Notes under the pieces: generated by a model
Seen by the model: the letters and a program-made list of their open reading frames with translations, nothing else
Databases searched by the model: none
What the model was told of the DNA's origin: nothing
NCBI GenBank assembly: GCA_946804195.1
Contig: CAMPEU010000027.1
Span: forward strand, 1 to 58,280
DNA: 58,280 bases
Reading direction: 5' to 3'
Source: an uncultured Candidatus Saccharibacteria bacterium
GTDB lineage: Bacteria > Patescibacteriota > Saccharimonadia > Saccharimonadales > Saccharimonadaceae
Made by a program: the position numbers and the translations under genes
Shown here: piece after piece, positions 9,196-18,524 of the stretch
How the letters are laid out: every line of letters begins with the position of its first letter
Position numbering within the stretch: the stretch's first letter is position 1

Positions 9196-11982
9196 TTACC
9201 AGGATGTATATAAGATGTCATTGTGCAAATAGAAAGGGTCGCTATAGTTAGCGGCGGTTGCGTTGTCGAGATCTGTGCAGTCTGTGCCCCCCGATAGCGA
9301 CCCATCAACCGAGCAGATCATTGTCCAGGCGCGGAAGTTCGTGAGCATCTCGCTTTGCTCGGTACATTTTTTACCTGTATACCAATCCTGATCAGCCGAT
9401 GCACCTTCGGTAATTGATGAAAAGCCCGCGATAGGATAAACCTTGTACGGATTACCGCTGTCATAGGGGCTAATCGGCTCGACGCCATTTTTTTTATCTT
9501 TTTGTTTTTCGCGTTGTTCTTCTTTGGAAAGTGCTTTGTATTGGACGTGCATTGCGCTTCGCCCCCACGGATCTTGTCGATTGACGCAATATTGGAGGAA
9601 CTTGTCATATTCACTTTCGGGAGTAGGTGCACCGGTCTTTTTGTCTATATACGGTTTTTGAGAAACGGAAACAGCTGAATTTAGTTGGCGTAGGACGTTT
9701 GGCGCATCGCCTTCTGGGTCGGCTTGAGCGAGACGTTCGGTTAGTTCATCAATCTTTTCCCTATATTCATCACTATGAGTATCGGTCATATAATCGATTA
9801 CAGTATTAACATCAGCTGCAAGTTCTAGACGACTAAAGCTGTAGCGTACGTTACATGCCGTATCCGCCATAATCAGGATTGCCAAATATTCAGGGTCGGG
9901 ACAAGATAGTCTGAGCGGATTGAACGGATCTGGCTGTAGGTAATATATAGCGTTTGCGCTTGGATCGAGTCTTTTGACTCCATCGGTTACGAGCGTCATA
10001 ACATTGGCAATTGTCGAGAATAACGGAGTCTTGTCATCGTAGACTGGCGTTAGTTTTCGTAGGATTGACCCAATGAACGAAAATTTATTATATGGATCGA
10101 ATGGATTTTTACGTCCGTCGTAGCGTGCGACTTCATCATAGTCTTTTTCTACTTCTGATTTTTTAGCCAAATACTCTGCCATAAATAGTGCATTACTCGG
10201 CATCATGCCGCGTGACATCGCCATATCTCCGAGGATTTGACCGGTACCTGCAAAAATAGCATCACTAGCGGCAACGCCTTTTGTTTGGGAAGTAAACAGT
10301 AATGAGGTAGCGTTTGCCCATGCGAGCACGTTTGCCCCAAATATTCCGGCAACATATGGTGAAAGCGTTTCGGTGGTTACTTTGAGCGAGGGTTGCATGA
10401 GGAACTCACCTCTCGTTCTTTTTTCTTTATCATCATAATGAGGTGGTGGGCAGGTTTCGTGCGCGACTTCTATAGCGCCCGCGAGAGCTCCTTGCCAGCC
10501 AGGCGTCGCGCTTGCTTCGATTTGGGGGATACAGGCTGTGTCTACATCCTTTTTAATAGCTGCGTGATTCGTTGTTTTTTCGCCTCCCAGGCAATATTCA
10601 CGATCACCTCCGATGAGGTTAACGGGGGGCATTGTTAGTTGGCCGGTAACATTTGATGCCGCACCCTGAGCTGCAGCGGATATCATAATTTGCGACCATG
10701 CTGGTGTAAGTGCAGCAATTAGATCAAATGTGTCTAGGTAATAAAAAAGTCCAAAAATTGATGGAATCGGTAGGTCGCCAAAAACGATAGATTTATACAT
10801 AGATGAATCTGTGGCGTTTGGTCCGGTATACCCTCCGAACGTACTCTCGGCTAGTTTGCTAGCAAGGACATTAGTTGGCACTTCGTCAGCAATACCTGCT
10901 TTGATTGAGTCAGCTGCTTTGAGATATTGCATAGCAAATCGCGCGACCGTAGCTGCTTTTGCGGACTTGGCATTATTGGTAACTGCTTTTGCGAATGAAT
11001 ACCACGAACATTGCAATCCAACGAATGAATTTGATTGGTTTGCGACGATTAACATGTAGGCCTCTAGTTGTGCGATTGTAATGGGACTACTGAGTGCCCC
11101 TAGGCTGATTCCGTTTTCAGAGCTTGGCCTACCGTAAATATCGATACCGCCCCCGTCTTTCACTGATCTATCAAATGACCTGTTGACGTTTTTTTCTGAA
11201 TTACCACCGACAGTTGGTGTTTTTGTCATGTTGTATCTTTGTTTAATAACCTGCCTGTACCGTGCATCTGTAAAAAAGCTAGATTTGGGATTAAATACAC
11301 TATACACAAGTGCTTTATTGGCACTACTTAGTCCTGCGTATAAAAATAGCATGTCACCGGTTGCGATGAGCCCGGGACTTTGGACGGGCGGAATGATTGC
11401 GGTGACTTGATAACGCTCCTCGGGCATGTCATTTTCGTATACTTGGTCATCTAGGTTGTCCTCTTTGACCTTTTGTCCCAGAACCGTAAAGCCCTGTTTT
11501 TCGAATGATTGTTTTTGTGCGCGACTCATTGTCGATAGTTTGCACTTTATCGAGTCTTGTTCTCCGCAATTGCTTGCACCTATCTTGTAGTTCATCATTT
11601 TTTTGTAATACGTATCTAGCGCAATTGTCGCATCAGACAAGTCATTTGTGTACATCTCTTTGATGTTTACGAGCAGAATATTTGGTGCAAAAATCGAACT
11701 ATACCAAACGCCGATAACGATCAAGCCGACTACAAACATAATTGACGACCCTTTGCGTAATTTGCCTGAGCGTCGACCGGTCAGTTTTAGGATACCTTTT
11801 TTGTTCGAATCTTTGTTGGATTTTTTAACGCTACCTTTCCAATCAGTATCGGGCGCAGATTCTTGAGATTTTACATCAGTATTCTTTTCGCTGCTGTCGT
11901 CTTTTTTTTTGGGATTGAATTTTGATTCGTAATCAGACTCGGCCGATGTTTGTTCGGCAGGGTTGAATGAGTTTTTCGCCAT
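9196..11982 (-). CDS. Large membrane-anchored T4SS-operon protein, unknown family
   Basis: 928 residues. The first 80 are polar, Lys/Ser/Asp-rich and presumably cytoplasmic; a single strong transmembrane helix follows at about 82-104 (FVVGLIVIGVWY), so most of the chain should be outside the membrane. The exported part has scattered Cys (for example SNCGEQDSIKCK), two moderately hydrophobic stretches near 400-440 and 545-585 that could be helices in or on the membrane, and a charged region near 740-850. I recognise no domain. Its start shares one base with the stop of the upstream VirB6-like gene (TAATG), so the two are co-translated. By size and topology it could fill a VirB8/VirB10-like bridging role or be a surface effector; both are guesses. 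Confidence 0.6.
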   Translation of the reverse strand: MAKNSFNPAEQTSAESDYESKFNPKKKDDSSEKNTDVKSQESAPDTDWKGSVKKSNKDSNKKGILKLTGRRSGKLRKGSSIMFVVGLIVIGVWYSSIFAPNILLVNIKEMYTNDLSDATIALDTYYKKMMNYKIGASNCGEQDSIKCKLSTMSRAQKQSFEKQGFTVLGQKVKEDNLDDQVYENDMPEERYQVTAIIPPVQSPGLIATGDMLFLYAGLSSANKALVYSVFNPKSSFFTDARYRQVIKQRYNMTKTPTVGGNSEKNVNRSFDRSVKDGGGIDIYGRPSSENGISLGALSSPITIAQLEAYMLIVANQSNSFVGLQCSWYSFAKAVTNNAKSAKAATVARFAMQYLKAADSIKAGIADEVPTNVLASKLAESTFGGYTGPNATDSSMYKSIVFGDLPIPSIFGLFYYLDTFDLIAALTPAWSQIMISAAAQGAASNVTGQLTMPPVNLIGGDREYCLGGEKTTNHAAIKKDVDTACIPQIEASATPGWQGALAGAIEVAHETCPPPHYDDKEKRTRGEFLMQPSLKVTTETLSPYVAGIFGANVLAWANATSLLFTSQTKGVAASDAIFAGTGQILGDMAMSRGMMPSNALFMAEYLAKKSEVEKDYDEVARYDGRKNPFDPYNKFSFIGSILRKLTPVYDDKTPLFSTIANVMTLVTDGVKRLDPSANAIYYLQPDPFNPLRLSCPDPEYLAILIMADTACNVRYSFSRLELAADVNTVIDYMTDTHSDEYREKIDELTERLAQADPEGDAPNVLRQLNSAVSVSQKPYIDKKTGAPTPESEYDKFLQYCVNRQDPWGRSAMHVQYKALSKEEQREKQKDKKNGVEPISPYDSGNPYKVYPIAGFSSITEGASADQDWYTGKKCTEQSEMLTNFRAWTMICSVDGSLSGGTDCTDLDNATAANYSDPFYLHNDILYTSW

Positions 11983-14081
11983 TACTTATCATCCTTGTTG
12001 CTACTCTTTTCTATAGTGTTATCGGCATCTGATATTTGTAATAGCTCATTTGGTTCATCAGGATCTTTTTTGTTCAGAATATCTTGTTTTTCTCGCGCCT
12101 CATCCAAGTCCTTCTCGGTATCAAACAGATATTTTTGTGCTCGCGCTTTTGCTTTTTCCTCGGTGCCACTAATCGGCGGCTGAGTCATATTATCAGGTGG
12201 ATGTTGTTGGCCTAACAATGACGAAGCATCAATTTGTACAGGTATAGCGACGGCTGTTGTTGCTTGTACGGGAGTTGAAGTTCCGGTAACGATATTTTCA
12301 TTTTGAGCAATTTGTGGAGCTTTGAAGCCGACGGTAGGTGCCGATGGGCTACTGCTGGACCCACCTCCACCACTACTGCCGGATCCTGCCGCAGGTGCAC
12401 CGGCGCTGAATTTACGTTCGCTATCCTTTGATTCGTGACCTTTTTTGCGATTCATTTGGCTAAAGAGGTCTTTGGCGGAGACGCTGTCGTCAGCTGCATC
12501 CGTAACACTCTTTTTACCATTCTTACTATCTTCGTTTTTGCCGCCAGTGGCATTGATTCCATCAAGATTAACGTCCTGGGCATCCGTGTTAAGGCGTGCG
12601 TTTTCTTGTTCTTGTTGTTTTTCGGCATCTGTCTTATCATCCTGGGGTTGTTTCTCGCCTAATGGATTCTGCGGAAGTGCCCGCTGTCCTTCGCTCACAC
12701 CCGCGGCGCTATATTGCTGCCCATCCAATATTGCATCTTGCGGAAGTACTCGTGATGGTTGCCCGGAGCCTCCCCCAGATAACGCGCTGTTACCGGGCGA
12801 ACGTCGTCTGCGGCTATGGGAATATGCTTGTCTACGATTGGGGGTTTCTCCTCCAAACATCCTCTTTATATTTTGGGCGCCGGCTGTAGCCTTGCCAGTA
12901 ACACGAGCTTCTTTGTCGTCACCGCCCCCGCGCCGTCCCTTTACCGCCGCAGTTAATCGAGATCCGGCAGAGCTCATAACGGTCGACATATTCTTGAACA
13001 GGAACCACACGCCCAGTAGCGGCAGTACGGCCGCTGCAGCCGCGGTTAGATCGGTAATAGCACTACCGGATCCACCAAGTGCCGAGGAGTAGCCATCGTT
13101 GGCTACGCGGTAATTCCTGAAATTTGGATCGCTTACTCCGACGCTGATAATCGTCGCGCTGACGATTTGTCCCGCACCGAGCAACAGGGCGATAATTGGA
13201 TAGAGCATCAGGAGTTGTAGGAATAATCTGACACCCTGCGTAAAGAATCGTTCGAGATTTGGTAGCAAATACGCAACAAATAATAGTGGCGACACGAGGA
13301 TGAGCATCGCAACAATAGTCTTTCGCATAATGAGCACAACAAGCATTACGGCAGAGATGGTGGCGATGGAAACAATAACGGCTGCGACGGGCGCCAAGAG
13401 GACCCAGGCGATACCAGGTTTTTGCATGACAGCCGAAGTAATAACTGTCAAAATACCATCATTAAAGGCGCTTCCAGTTTTGCCGATTGGCATGATTGTT
13501 GTACCGGTACGCTCTGCAATGCCGCGTAATATATTTATTAGAGAGTCACCGACAATGTTCGAGATGTCTATTAATATGACACATAAAAAATACGAGAGAT
13601 TAACGGCAATTGCGGCGATTATCAATCGTGGCAAAAGCCGCTTTATGCTGTATCCCCCACTGTTCTTGCCCGTTAATTGCGAATACACGAGTACCATAAA
13701 TGCAATCACAAAGGCAGCGTTTGCGATGGTACGCATGATTTCCCAGGCTGTATATGTTCCGCTATCGTTCGAGGCCAGGGCGTAATCAATACGCAAGAAA
13801 TTCTGATTCATATACGAAAAGCCATAGTCGGCGAGTTTTGCGATTGATCGCATAGTCGGACAAATAACCCATCCTACTGTTTCGATAGCACAGCTAGACA
13901 AACCATTAGTAAATGAGCCGCCGAGCGCCTGGAGGCCAGCGAGTTGTGCCTGTGCGGGTCGCGTCATGAGAGGTGTCATGACCATCATAATTGCGATAAG
14001 TGTGCCCATTAACAGCAACGTCCCACGCCGAAGATTTGCGCGCAGAACCTCGGTCACACGTTTTGACCAGCGCTGCATCAT
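11982..14081 (-). CDS. VirB6/TrbL-like polytopic T4SS protein (paralog 2)
   Basis: 699 residues, first gene of the leftward operon. A hydrophobic leader (about 18-45) is followed by the same layout as paralog 1: a two-Cys segment (CAIETVGWVICP), helices between about 110 and 370, and a long polar C-terminal tail rich in Gln, Asp, Gly and Ser. The middle helix block (KRLLPRLIIAAIAVNLSYF) is nearly the same as in the gene at 3206-5353. The family role is an inner-membrane channel component. Two adjacent ATG codons (14081 and 14078) are possible starts; TACTAT/TATAAG promoter-like bases sit just upstream. The 71-bp gap to the divergent pilin operon must carry both promoters. Confidence 0.72.
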   Translation of the reverse strand: MMQRWSKRVTEVLRANLRRGTLLLMGTLIAIMMVMTPLMTRPAQAQLAGLQALGGSFTNGLSSCAIETVGWVICPTMRSIAKLADYGFSYMNQNFLRIDYALASNDSGTYTAWEIMRTIANAAFVIAFMVLVYSQLTGKNSGGYSIKRLLPRLIIAAIAVNLSYFLCVILIDISNIVGDSLINILRGIAERTGTTIMPIGKTGSAFNDGILTVITSAVMQKPGIAWVLLAPVAAVIVSIATISAVMLVVLIMRKTIVAMLILVSPLLFVAYLLPNLERFFTQGVRLFLQLLMLYPIIALLLGAGQIVSATIISVGVSDPNFRNYRVANDGYSSALGGSGSAITDLTAAAAAVLPLLGVWFLFKNMSTVMSSAGSRLTAAVKGRRGGGDDKEARVTGKATAGAQNIKRMFGGETPNRRQAYSHSRRRRSPGNSALSGGGSGQPSRVLPQDAILDGQQYSAAGVSEGQRALPQNPLGEKQPQDDKTDAEKQQEQENARLNTDAQDVNLDGINATGGKNEDSKNGKKSVTDAADDSVSAKDLFSQMNRKKGHESKDSERKFSAGAPAAGSGSSGGGGSSSSPSAPTVGFKAPQIAQNENIVTGTSTPVQATTAVAIPVQIDASSLLGQQHPPDNMTQPPISGTEEKAKARAQKYLFDTEKDLDEAREKQDILNKKDPDEPNELLQISDADNTIEKSSNKDDK

Positions 14082-14136
14082 ATACCCTTATAGTATCTGT
14101 CAATCCGGTTATGGTGTCAATGAGCTAATGGTGCGA

Positions 14137-14142
14137 TATAAT
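14137..14142 (+). promoter_or_regulatory. -10 box of the pilin-array operon
   Basis: TATAAT ending 10 nt before the ATG at 14153, in the 71-bp divergent gap between the leftward secretion operon and the rightward pilin operon. The leader would be only a few nucleotides long. Confidence 0.5.
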
Positions 14143-14152
14143 TAAAAGTAAT

Positions 14153-15127
14153 ATGCAGCCAGAACAGCAAAATCAAACGCCCACGCCAAATAATATACCT
14201 GATTATTTGGGTATGGAACAGGTAACTAATTCCGCTGTAGCCAAACGAAAAAATAGGAAAAAGATGGTTATTGCTCTCTTGTTTTTAGTTTTTACCACCT
14301 TCCTTGTATTTGTGGGCATTGTTTTGTATTTATTGTTACAGCAGGATACGCCACAGGAAAGATTCTACCGGGCACTCGATAAGCAAATGCAAGTTAGTTA
14401 TATAAAACGCGACTTTGAATTAAAAAAAGAGGACGGCTCAATGACCGTAGTTATCTCCACCGATACCTCGAATCTCAAGCAGGCAAAGAGCGACATGCGC
14501 ACTACTGCGAGCAGCAAAGGCAAGGCGGTCCTGGACATGCAGACTATTGTATTGAGTAAAGAACGGTATATGTTCTCAATACAATCTACCGCGCAGGAAT
14601 CTTCTTTGGGTGATTTGGAAAAAGATAAGTGGTATAGTGCTCCATTTCATGCTGCTGATAGTAAAGAGGTTGGTTATTGGATAGATGAGACTAAGTCGCC
14701 ACTAGTATTAAACTCAGTTCAGGGACTGGTACCAACCGGTAACTTTACTGGTGATCAGCGTAGTCAGCTACTAGATTACATTCGGCTGAATGATATATAT
14801 CATATTTTAGATATACAAACGCGGTCGGATAAAGATACGAAACTAACAGGTTATATAATACGACTAGACATCGACAAACTTAACGAATTAAATGCCCAAA
14901 TCGTTAAACTACTTGGTCTTTCACCAACGCTTGTCATTCAAAAGCCATATCCTGAATATCAAGAGACAATCTTTTGGGTAAATGAAACAACGGGGATGTT
15001 AGCAGAGCTAACGTATAATAGTGGAAAAAGTAAGGATGATATAGATGTACGACAAACCACAGCCTTTACTTATCCCAATAAACTATCAATTTCATCTCCG
15101 GCGGGAGTAGAAGAGGTGTCATTTTGA
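14153..15127 (+). CDS. Hypothetical anchored protein at head of pilin operon
   Basis: 324 residues. A Gln/Pro/Asn-rich N-terminus (1-30), a basic patch KRKNRKK and one strong transmembrane helix (about 40-62) precede a domain of about 260 residues that is probably extracytoplasmic. The domain has alternating beta-strand-like segments and few Cys, loosely like lipoprotein carrier (LolA/LppX-type) folds, but I cannot support that by motif. The stop overlaps the start of the first pilin-domain gene by 4 nt, so it is the first cistron of the pilin array and divergent from the T4SS operon. A role in pilus assembly is inferred from position only. Confidence 0.6.
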   Translation: MQPEQQNQTPTPNNIPDYLGMEQVTNSAVAKRKNRKKMVIALLFLVFTTFLVFVGIVLYLLLQQDTPQERFYRALDKQMQVSYIKRDFELKKEDGSMTVVISTDTSNLKQAKSDMRTTASSKGKAVLDMQTIVLSKERYMFSIQSTAQESSLGDLEKDKWYSAPFHAADSKEVGYWIDETKSPLVLNSVQGLVPTGNFTGDQRSQLLDYIRLNDIYHILDIQTRSDKDTKLTGYIIRLDIDKLNELNAQIVKLLGLSPTLVIQKPYPEYQETIFWVNETTGMLAELTYNSGKSKDDIDVRQTTAFTYPNKLSISSPAGVEEVSF

Positions 15128-16371
15128 GGAATGCATCACCTAGGTTCGGGCACATCAAGAGCCTTAGTTTCTTTTTAGGAGCTGTCTTAGTCGCCCTTAT
15201 TCTAAGTGTCATGATTAGTCTCTCAACTAATCGAGTGGCGTATGCGTGGTGCGATAATCTAGGTATTAGTTTCGAACACCTTTGTGTGTCAGAAAACTAC
15301 GACTCATTGCCGGGTAATATCAAGAGTACGACTAATATTGATGATTTTAGGGAAATTGCTAATAGCTGTATGGAGAGCGGTAATGCGTATGGTATTGATT
15401 ATGGCATCAGACAGGGTGGATGCGCCGATGCGGCAACATCTTGCCTCAGGCATATAGTAGATCCCGAATATTGTACGGGCGATGTAATGGCGAGTATGGT
15501 TGGTGGTTTATTTTCTGAGGATTCGATCTTTGGAGGTTCATGTAATGACGGCAAGTTGACGGATAACGGTGATCAGGATTGTTCTCCTCTCGCAAAGGCA
15601 AACAAGGCCGCGATTGATGCCGATACTGATGCAGCAGTTGCAATAGCCAAGGGGGCGTGTACAGTACCTACGACTGGATCTGAAGCGGATAAAACAATCG
15701 CAGCACAAGCGTGCACCAAGTCTATTGAAGAAGCTTGTACTAAGCCAGAGCTTAATAATAATGGCACTTTGAAAAATGATGCCGACTACACTAGCTACAA
15801 AAAGTGCCTCAGTAACGCGCTATTTGATAATGCTAAAGATGAAAATGAATGTACGGGCAGAGGTGGTAAGTGGACACCAAAGCAAGGACCCGCCCTACCC
15901 GGGCAAGGTTTGGGTGGAGCATGTGTCGCTGCGCCTCCCACTACACCAACAGACCCCTGCGAGGGACATGGTGGAACGAACGCTGCCACAGGTAAGTGTA
16001 ATGATGGTACCGACCCAAAGGAAGCCGACTGTCCGAAAGTTCCCGGTACCAATACGTGCGCCACAATAGGACGCGTCAGTGACCGTTGTGGTGAGGCACG
16101 AGTAAATATTATCGTTTGTGGCGATGAGGGTGGCAATGTGGCGCTGAACAATGTTCTCAAGATTGTTGTAATGGTTCTCTCGATTACCGTTGGCGTTGCT
16201 GCGGTTGGTGGGCTGGCGTGGGCGGCTGTACTTTACTCCAAGGCCGAGGATAACGAGGGTAACGTTAGCGAGGCAAAGACACTCATACAAAACATCGTAA
16301 TTGGATTAATAGCCTATGTCTTTTTGATCGCATTAATTAATTGGCTAGTGCCGGGATCGGTGATAACGTAA
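15124..16371 (+). CDS. Large Cys-rich protein with C-terminal T4SS-pilin-like domain (pilin 1)
   Basis: 415 residues. A signal peptide (about 1-40, ending near VAYA) leads into a Cys-rich domain of about 270 residues with many Cys and a Pro/Gly-rich linker, then a C-terminal module of about 75 residues with two hydrophobic helices around a short polar loop (SKAEDNEGNVSEAK) and ending WLVPGSVIT. This module is the same as the whole mature part of the following small pilins. The start is TTG at 15124, overlapping the previous stop by 4 nt; no later ATG would keep the signal peptide. It may be an adhesin-bearing tip or minor pilin. Pilin likeness is clear; the tip role is conjecture. Confidence 0.65.
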   Translation: MRNASPRFGHIKSLSFFLGAVLVALILSVMISLSTNRVAYAWCDNLGISFEHLCVSENYDSLPGNIKSTTNIDDFREIANSCMESGNAYGIDYGIRQGGCADAATSCLRHIVDPEYCTGDVMASMVGGLFSEDSIFGGSCNDGKLTDNGDQDCSPLAKANKAAIDADTDAAVAIAKGACTVPTTGSEADKTIAAQACTKSIEEACTKPELNNNGTLKNDADYTSYKKCLSNALFDNAKDENECTGRGGKWTPKQGPALPGQGLGGACVAAPPTTPTDPCEGHGGTNAATGKCNDGTDPKEADCPKVPGTNTCATIGRVSDRCGEARVNIIVCGDEGGNVALNNVLKIVVMVLSITVGVAAVGGLAWAAVLYSKAEDNEGNVSEAKTLIQNIVIGLIAYVFLIALINWLVPGSVIT

Positions 16372-16838
16372 TGATGAACAAAATAAAGATCGCAGTAATA
16401 GTAATAGCAACTATGTTTATGACGAGCGCCTCACCCGTCCACGCACAGGGTTTTTTGAGTGGACTATTAGGAGGTGGCGGTAGTAGTAGTGATAAGGGCA
16501 ATGGTTGTGGCGGTACGCAAACTCACTTTATAGAATGCAGCAGCGAGGAAGGTGGCGTTGAAGCCATAGGCGATGTTATTCGGATTGTTATTATTGTTAT
16601 GACCTTTTTGATTGGTATCATAGCGACCGGTGGACTTGCCTACGCGGGCATATTGTACGCTAGTGCACGTGATAACAAAGAAAAGGTTGCCGAGGCTCTA
16701 GGGGTCGTACGCAACGTGGTTATCGGCCTATTGTTATATGTGTTTACCATAGCGATTATTAACTGGTTGATACCAGGCAGCGTAATAAGTGGTGGGCCAG
16801 AACCGTCGCCGAGCACTTCTGTGTCACCTACACAGTAA
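16371..16838 (+). CDS. T4SS-pilin-like protein (pilin 2)
   Basis: 155 residues from the ATG at 16371, which shares one base with the preceding stop (TAATG); a second ATG follows directly. A signal peptide ends at about residue 24 (SPVHA/QG). A short Gly/Ser segment with a Cys pair (CGGTQTHFIEC) comes next, followed by two helices (about 66-95 and 110-132) around the polar loop SARDNKEKVAEA, and the ending WLIPGSVIS shared with pilin 1. The layout matches VirB2/TrbC-like major pilins and what I recall as the CPR 'T4SS_pilin' family. A Pro/Ser-rich tail of about 15 residues follows. Confidence 0.7.
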   Translation: MMNKIKIAVIVIATMFMTSASPVHAQGFLSGLLGGGGSSSDKGNGCGGTQTHFIECSSEEGGVEAIGDVIRIVIIVMTFLIGIIATGGLAYAGILYASARDNKEKVAEALGVVRNVVIGLLLYVFTIAIINWLIPGSVISGGPEPSPSTSVSPTQ

Positions 16839-16879
16839 TAGATTGATTGATTTTATGAGGACATGGTAGGATAAGAATT

Positions 16880-17341
16880 ATGAAACGTTTTGTCGTCAGT
16901 CTTGCAGTATTTGTCATAATGTTTATGACAAGCCTTTCAGTACTACCCGTAGCAACCGCAAGTGCATTATTACCAGGAGCACAACGATGTCCTAATCAAA
17001 GCGACTTTTTGCCTAGTTGGTACGACAACATGTGCAAAGACAAACAAGGTAACATAGTCTCGCCAAATGAAAAAGGCAGTAAAGATGCGAGCACTACCGG
17101 GAACAATATCGGCGGTTGGTTAGCACAGATAGCGATAAACCTAGTAACGATGCTTTTGACCCTGGTCGCCTACATTGCCTTGGCGTATGTAATATTCGGT
17201 GGCTTTAAATTTATGACGTCAGGCGATAATAGTAGTGGCACGCAAGCAGCGCGCAAGACGATTACTAATGCGCTGATTGGTTTGGTTATTTCGATTATGG
17301 CAGTAGCGATTGTTAAATTTGTCTCGGGGGTAGTTGGTTAA
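16880..17341 (+). CDS. T4SS-pilin-like protein (pilin 3)
   Basis: 153 residues with a signal peptide (about 1-28), a mature N-terminal segment with two Cys, and the two-helix core at about 78-105 and 125-150 separated by a polar loop (TSGDNSSGTQAARKT). The motif FGGFKFMTSGDN corresponds to GGIRYTTSNGD in its downstream paralogs. AGGA 9 nt before the ATG is a weak ribosome binding site, and a 41-nt gap separates it from pilin 2. Membrane-inserted pilin precursor by analogy with VirB2 proteins. Confidence 0.7.
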   Translation: MKRFVVSLAVFVIMFMTSLSVLPVATASALLPGAQRCPNQSDFLPSWYDNMCKDKQGNIVSPNEKGSKDASTTGNNIGGWLAQIAINLVTMLLTLVAYIALAYVIFGGFKFMTSGDNSSGTQAARKTITNALIGLVISIMAVAIVKFVSGVVG

Positions 17342-17342
17342 C

Positions 17343-17693
17343 ATGTTTAATTGGATTACTGATTTGTTTGGCGGTGGTGGTGACAAAGCCAAAACCGATT
17401 CGACTATTTCTATCTCTGCCAATGATTTGGGCTTGCCTAACGCACCTACGCAAATTGGCGGTGGTGAGGTTGTTGCGATACTGAACCTGGTTTATGTAGT
17501 TGCTGGTATCGTTGCGGTTGTCGTAATAATTATTGGCGGTATCCGGTACACGACCAGCAATGGTGACAGTAATGGTATTCAATCTGCAAAGAACACCATT
17601 ATGTATGCAGTCATTGGCCTTGTTGTTGTTATTATTGCGGCGGCGATCACTAATTTTGTTATAGAAATAGTAGCGAGAGGAAATACAACATAA
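17343..17693 (+). CDS. T4SS-pilin-like protein without signal peptide (pilin 4)
   Basis: 116 residues from the ATG at 17343, one base after the stop of pilin 3; an in-frame TTG at 17334 lies inside pilin 3 and is less likely. Unlike its neighbours it begins with a Trp- and Gly-containing amphipathic segment (FNWITDLFGGGGD) and no signal peptide. The core has two helices (about 47-66 and 88-108) around GGIRYTTSNGDSN. If exported at all, it would insert through its first helix. It could be a structural variant placed at the base of the fibre; this is inference. Confidence 0.68.
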   Translation: MFNWITDLFGGGGDKAKTDSTISISANDLGLPNAPTQIGGGEVVAILNLVYVVAGIVAVVVIIIGGIRYTTSNGDSNGIQSAKNTIMYAVIGLVVVIIAAAITNFVIEIVARGNTT

Positions 17694-18136
17694 TGAAACA
17701 TTTACTTCAACTAACATTTGCTAGCGTTATTTTGGCTGCTGGCTTATTAGTGACGCCACTTGCTACTGCGCAAGTATCTGCTGTCGATGTGCTATCAAAA
17801 TCATGTGGCGCTGCAGGTGGTAGCGGTACCGCCGGAGCTGGGTCTGGAGCTGGCGAGAGTACGGGTGGCGATACATCACCGCTTTGTAACGCAGCTGGAA
17901 AAGATGAACTTCCCGAATTGGTGAAGAACCTCGTTAATTTACTGCTCGCTGTTTTGGGCTTTATCGCCGTTATTATGATTATTATTGGTGGTATCCGGTA
18001 TACGACCAGTAATGGCGATAGTAATAGTACCAAGGCGGCGAAAGATACGATCCTGTATTCCGTTGTTGGTCTAGTTGTTGCGATACTGGCATATGCAATC
18101 GTCAATTTCGTTGTAGATTTTTTTATAAATAGTTAG
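17693..18136 (+). CDS. T4SS-pilin-like protein (pilin 5)
   Basis: 147 residues; the ATG overlaps the previous stop by one base (TAATG). A signal peptide (about 1-27, ending TATAQ) is followed by a low-complexity Gly/Ala/Ser-rich stretch flanked by two Cys (about 39 and 65), then the two-helix core around GGIRYTTSNGDSN. The core is nearly identical to pilins 4 and 6, also at DNA level around 17980-18010, which points to recent tandem duplication. Confidence 0.72.
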   Translation: MKHLLQLTFASVILAAGLLVTPLATAQVSAVDVLSKSCGAAGGSGTAGAGSGAGESTGGDTSPLCNAAGKDELPELVKNLVNLLLAVLGFIAVIMIIIGGIRYTTSNGDSNSTKAAKDTILYSVVGLVVAILAYAIVNFVVDFFINS

Positions 18137-18152
18137 GTAATCAAGGAGGAAT

Positions 18153-18524
18153 ATGAAAAAAATATCAGCAATAGTGGCGAGTTTGGCAATTATGTTTGGC
18201 GTCGTAGCCTTGCCGCTTGCCTCAGTGGTGCATGCAGACGCCGCGTCTGTTATCAAAGATAGCGTTGAAAAAGTTAACGAAGGTAACGATACTCCGCTAG
18301 AGGAACAGATAAAAACCGTCGTGAATGTACTACTCTTTATCCTCGGTGTGATTGCCGTCATTATGATCATCATCGGTGGTATTCGATACACGACCAGTAA
18401 TGGTGATCAAGCCAATGTAAAAGCAGCAAAAGATATCATCCTCTACGCGGTTGTTGGTTTGGTAGTAGCCATACTCGCCTACGCTATCGTTAACTTTGTT
18501 CTCGATGCATTTGCCAGCACTTAG
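18153..18524 (+). CDS. T4SS-pilin-like protein (pilin 6)
   Basis: 123 residues with a strong ribosome binding site (AAGGAGGA, 18143-18150). A signal peptide ends near residue 29 (VHADA), a short charged segment follows, then two helices around GGIRYTTSNGDQ. It is the most compact family member and contains no Cys. As the copy with the best ribosome binding site in the array it is a candidate for the major pilin subunit; expression data would be needed to say so. Confidence 0.74.
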   Translation: MKKISAIVASLAIMFGVVALPLASVVHADAASVIKDSVEKVNEGNDTPLEEQIKTVVNVLLFILGVIAVIMIIIGGIRYTTSNGDQANVKAAKDIILYAVVGLVVAILAYAIVNFVLDAFAST

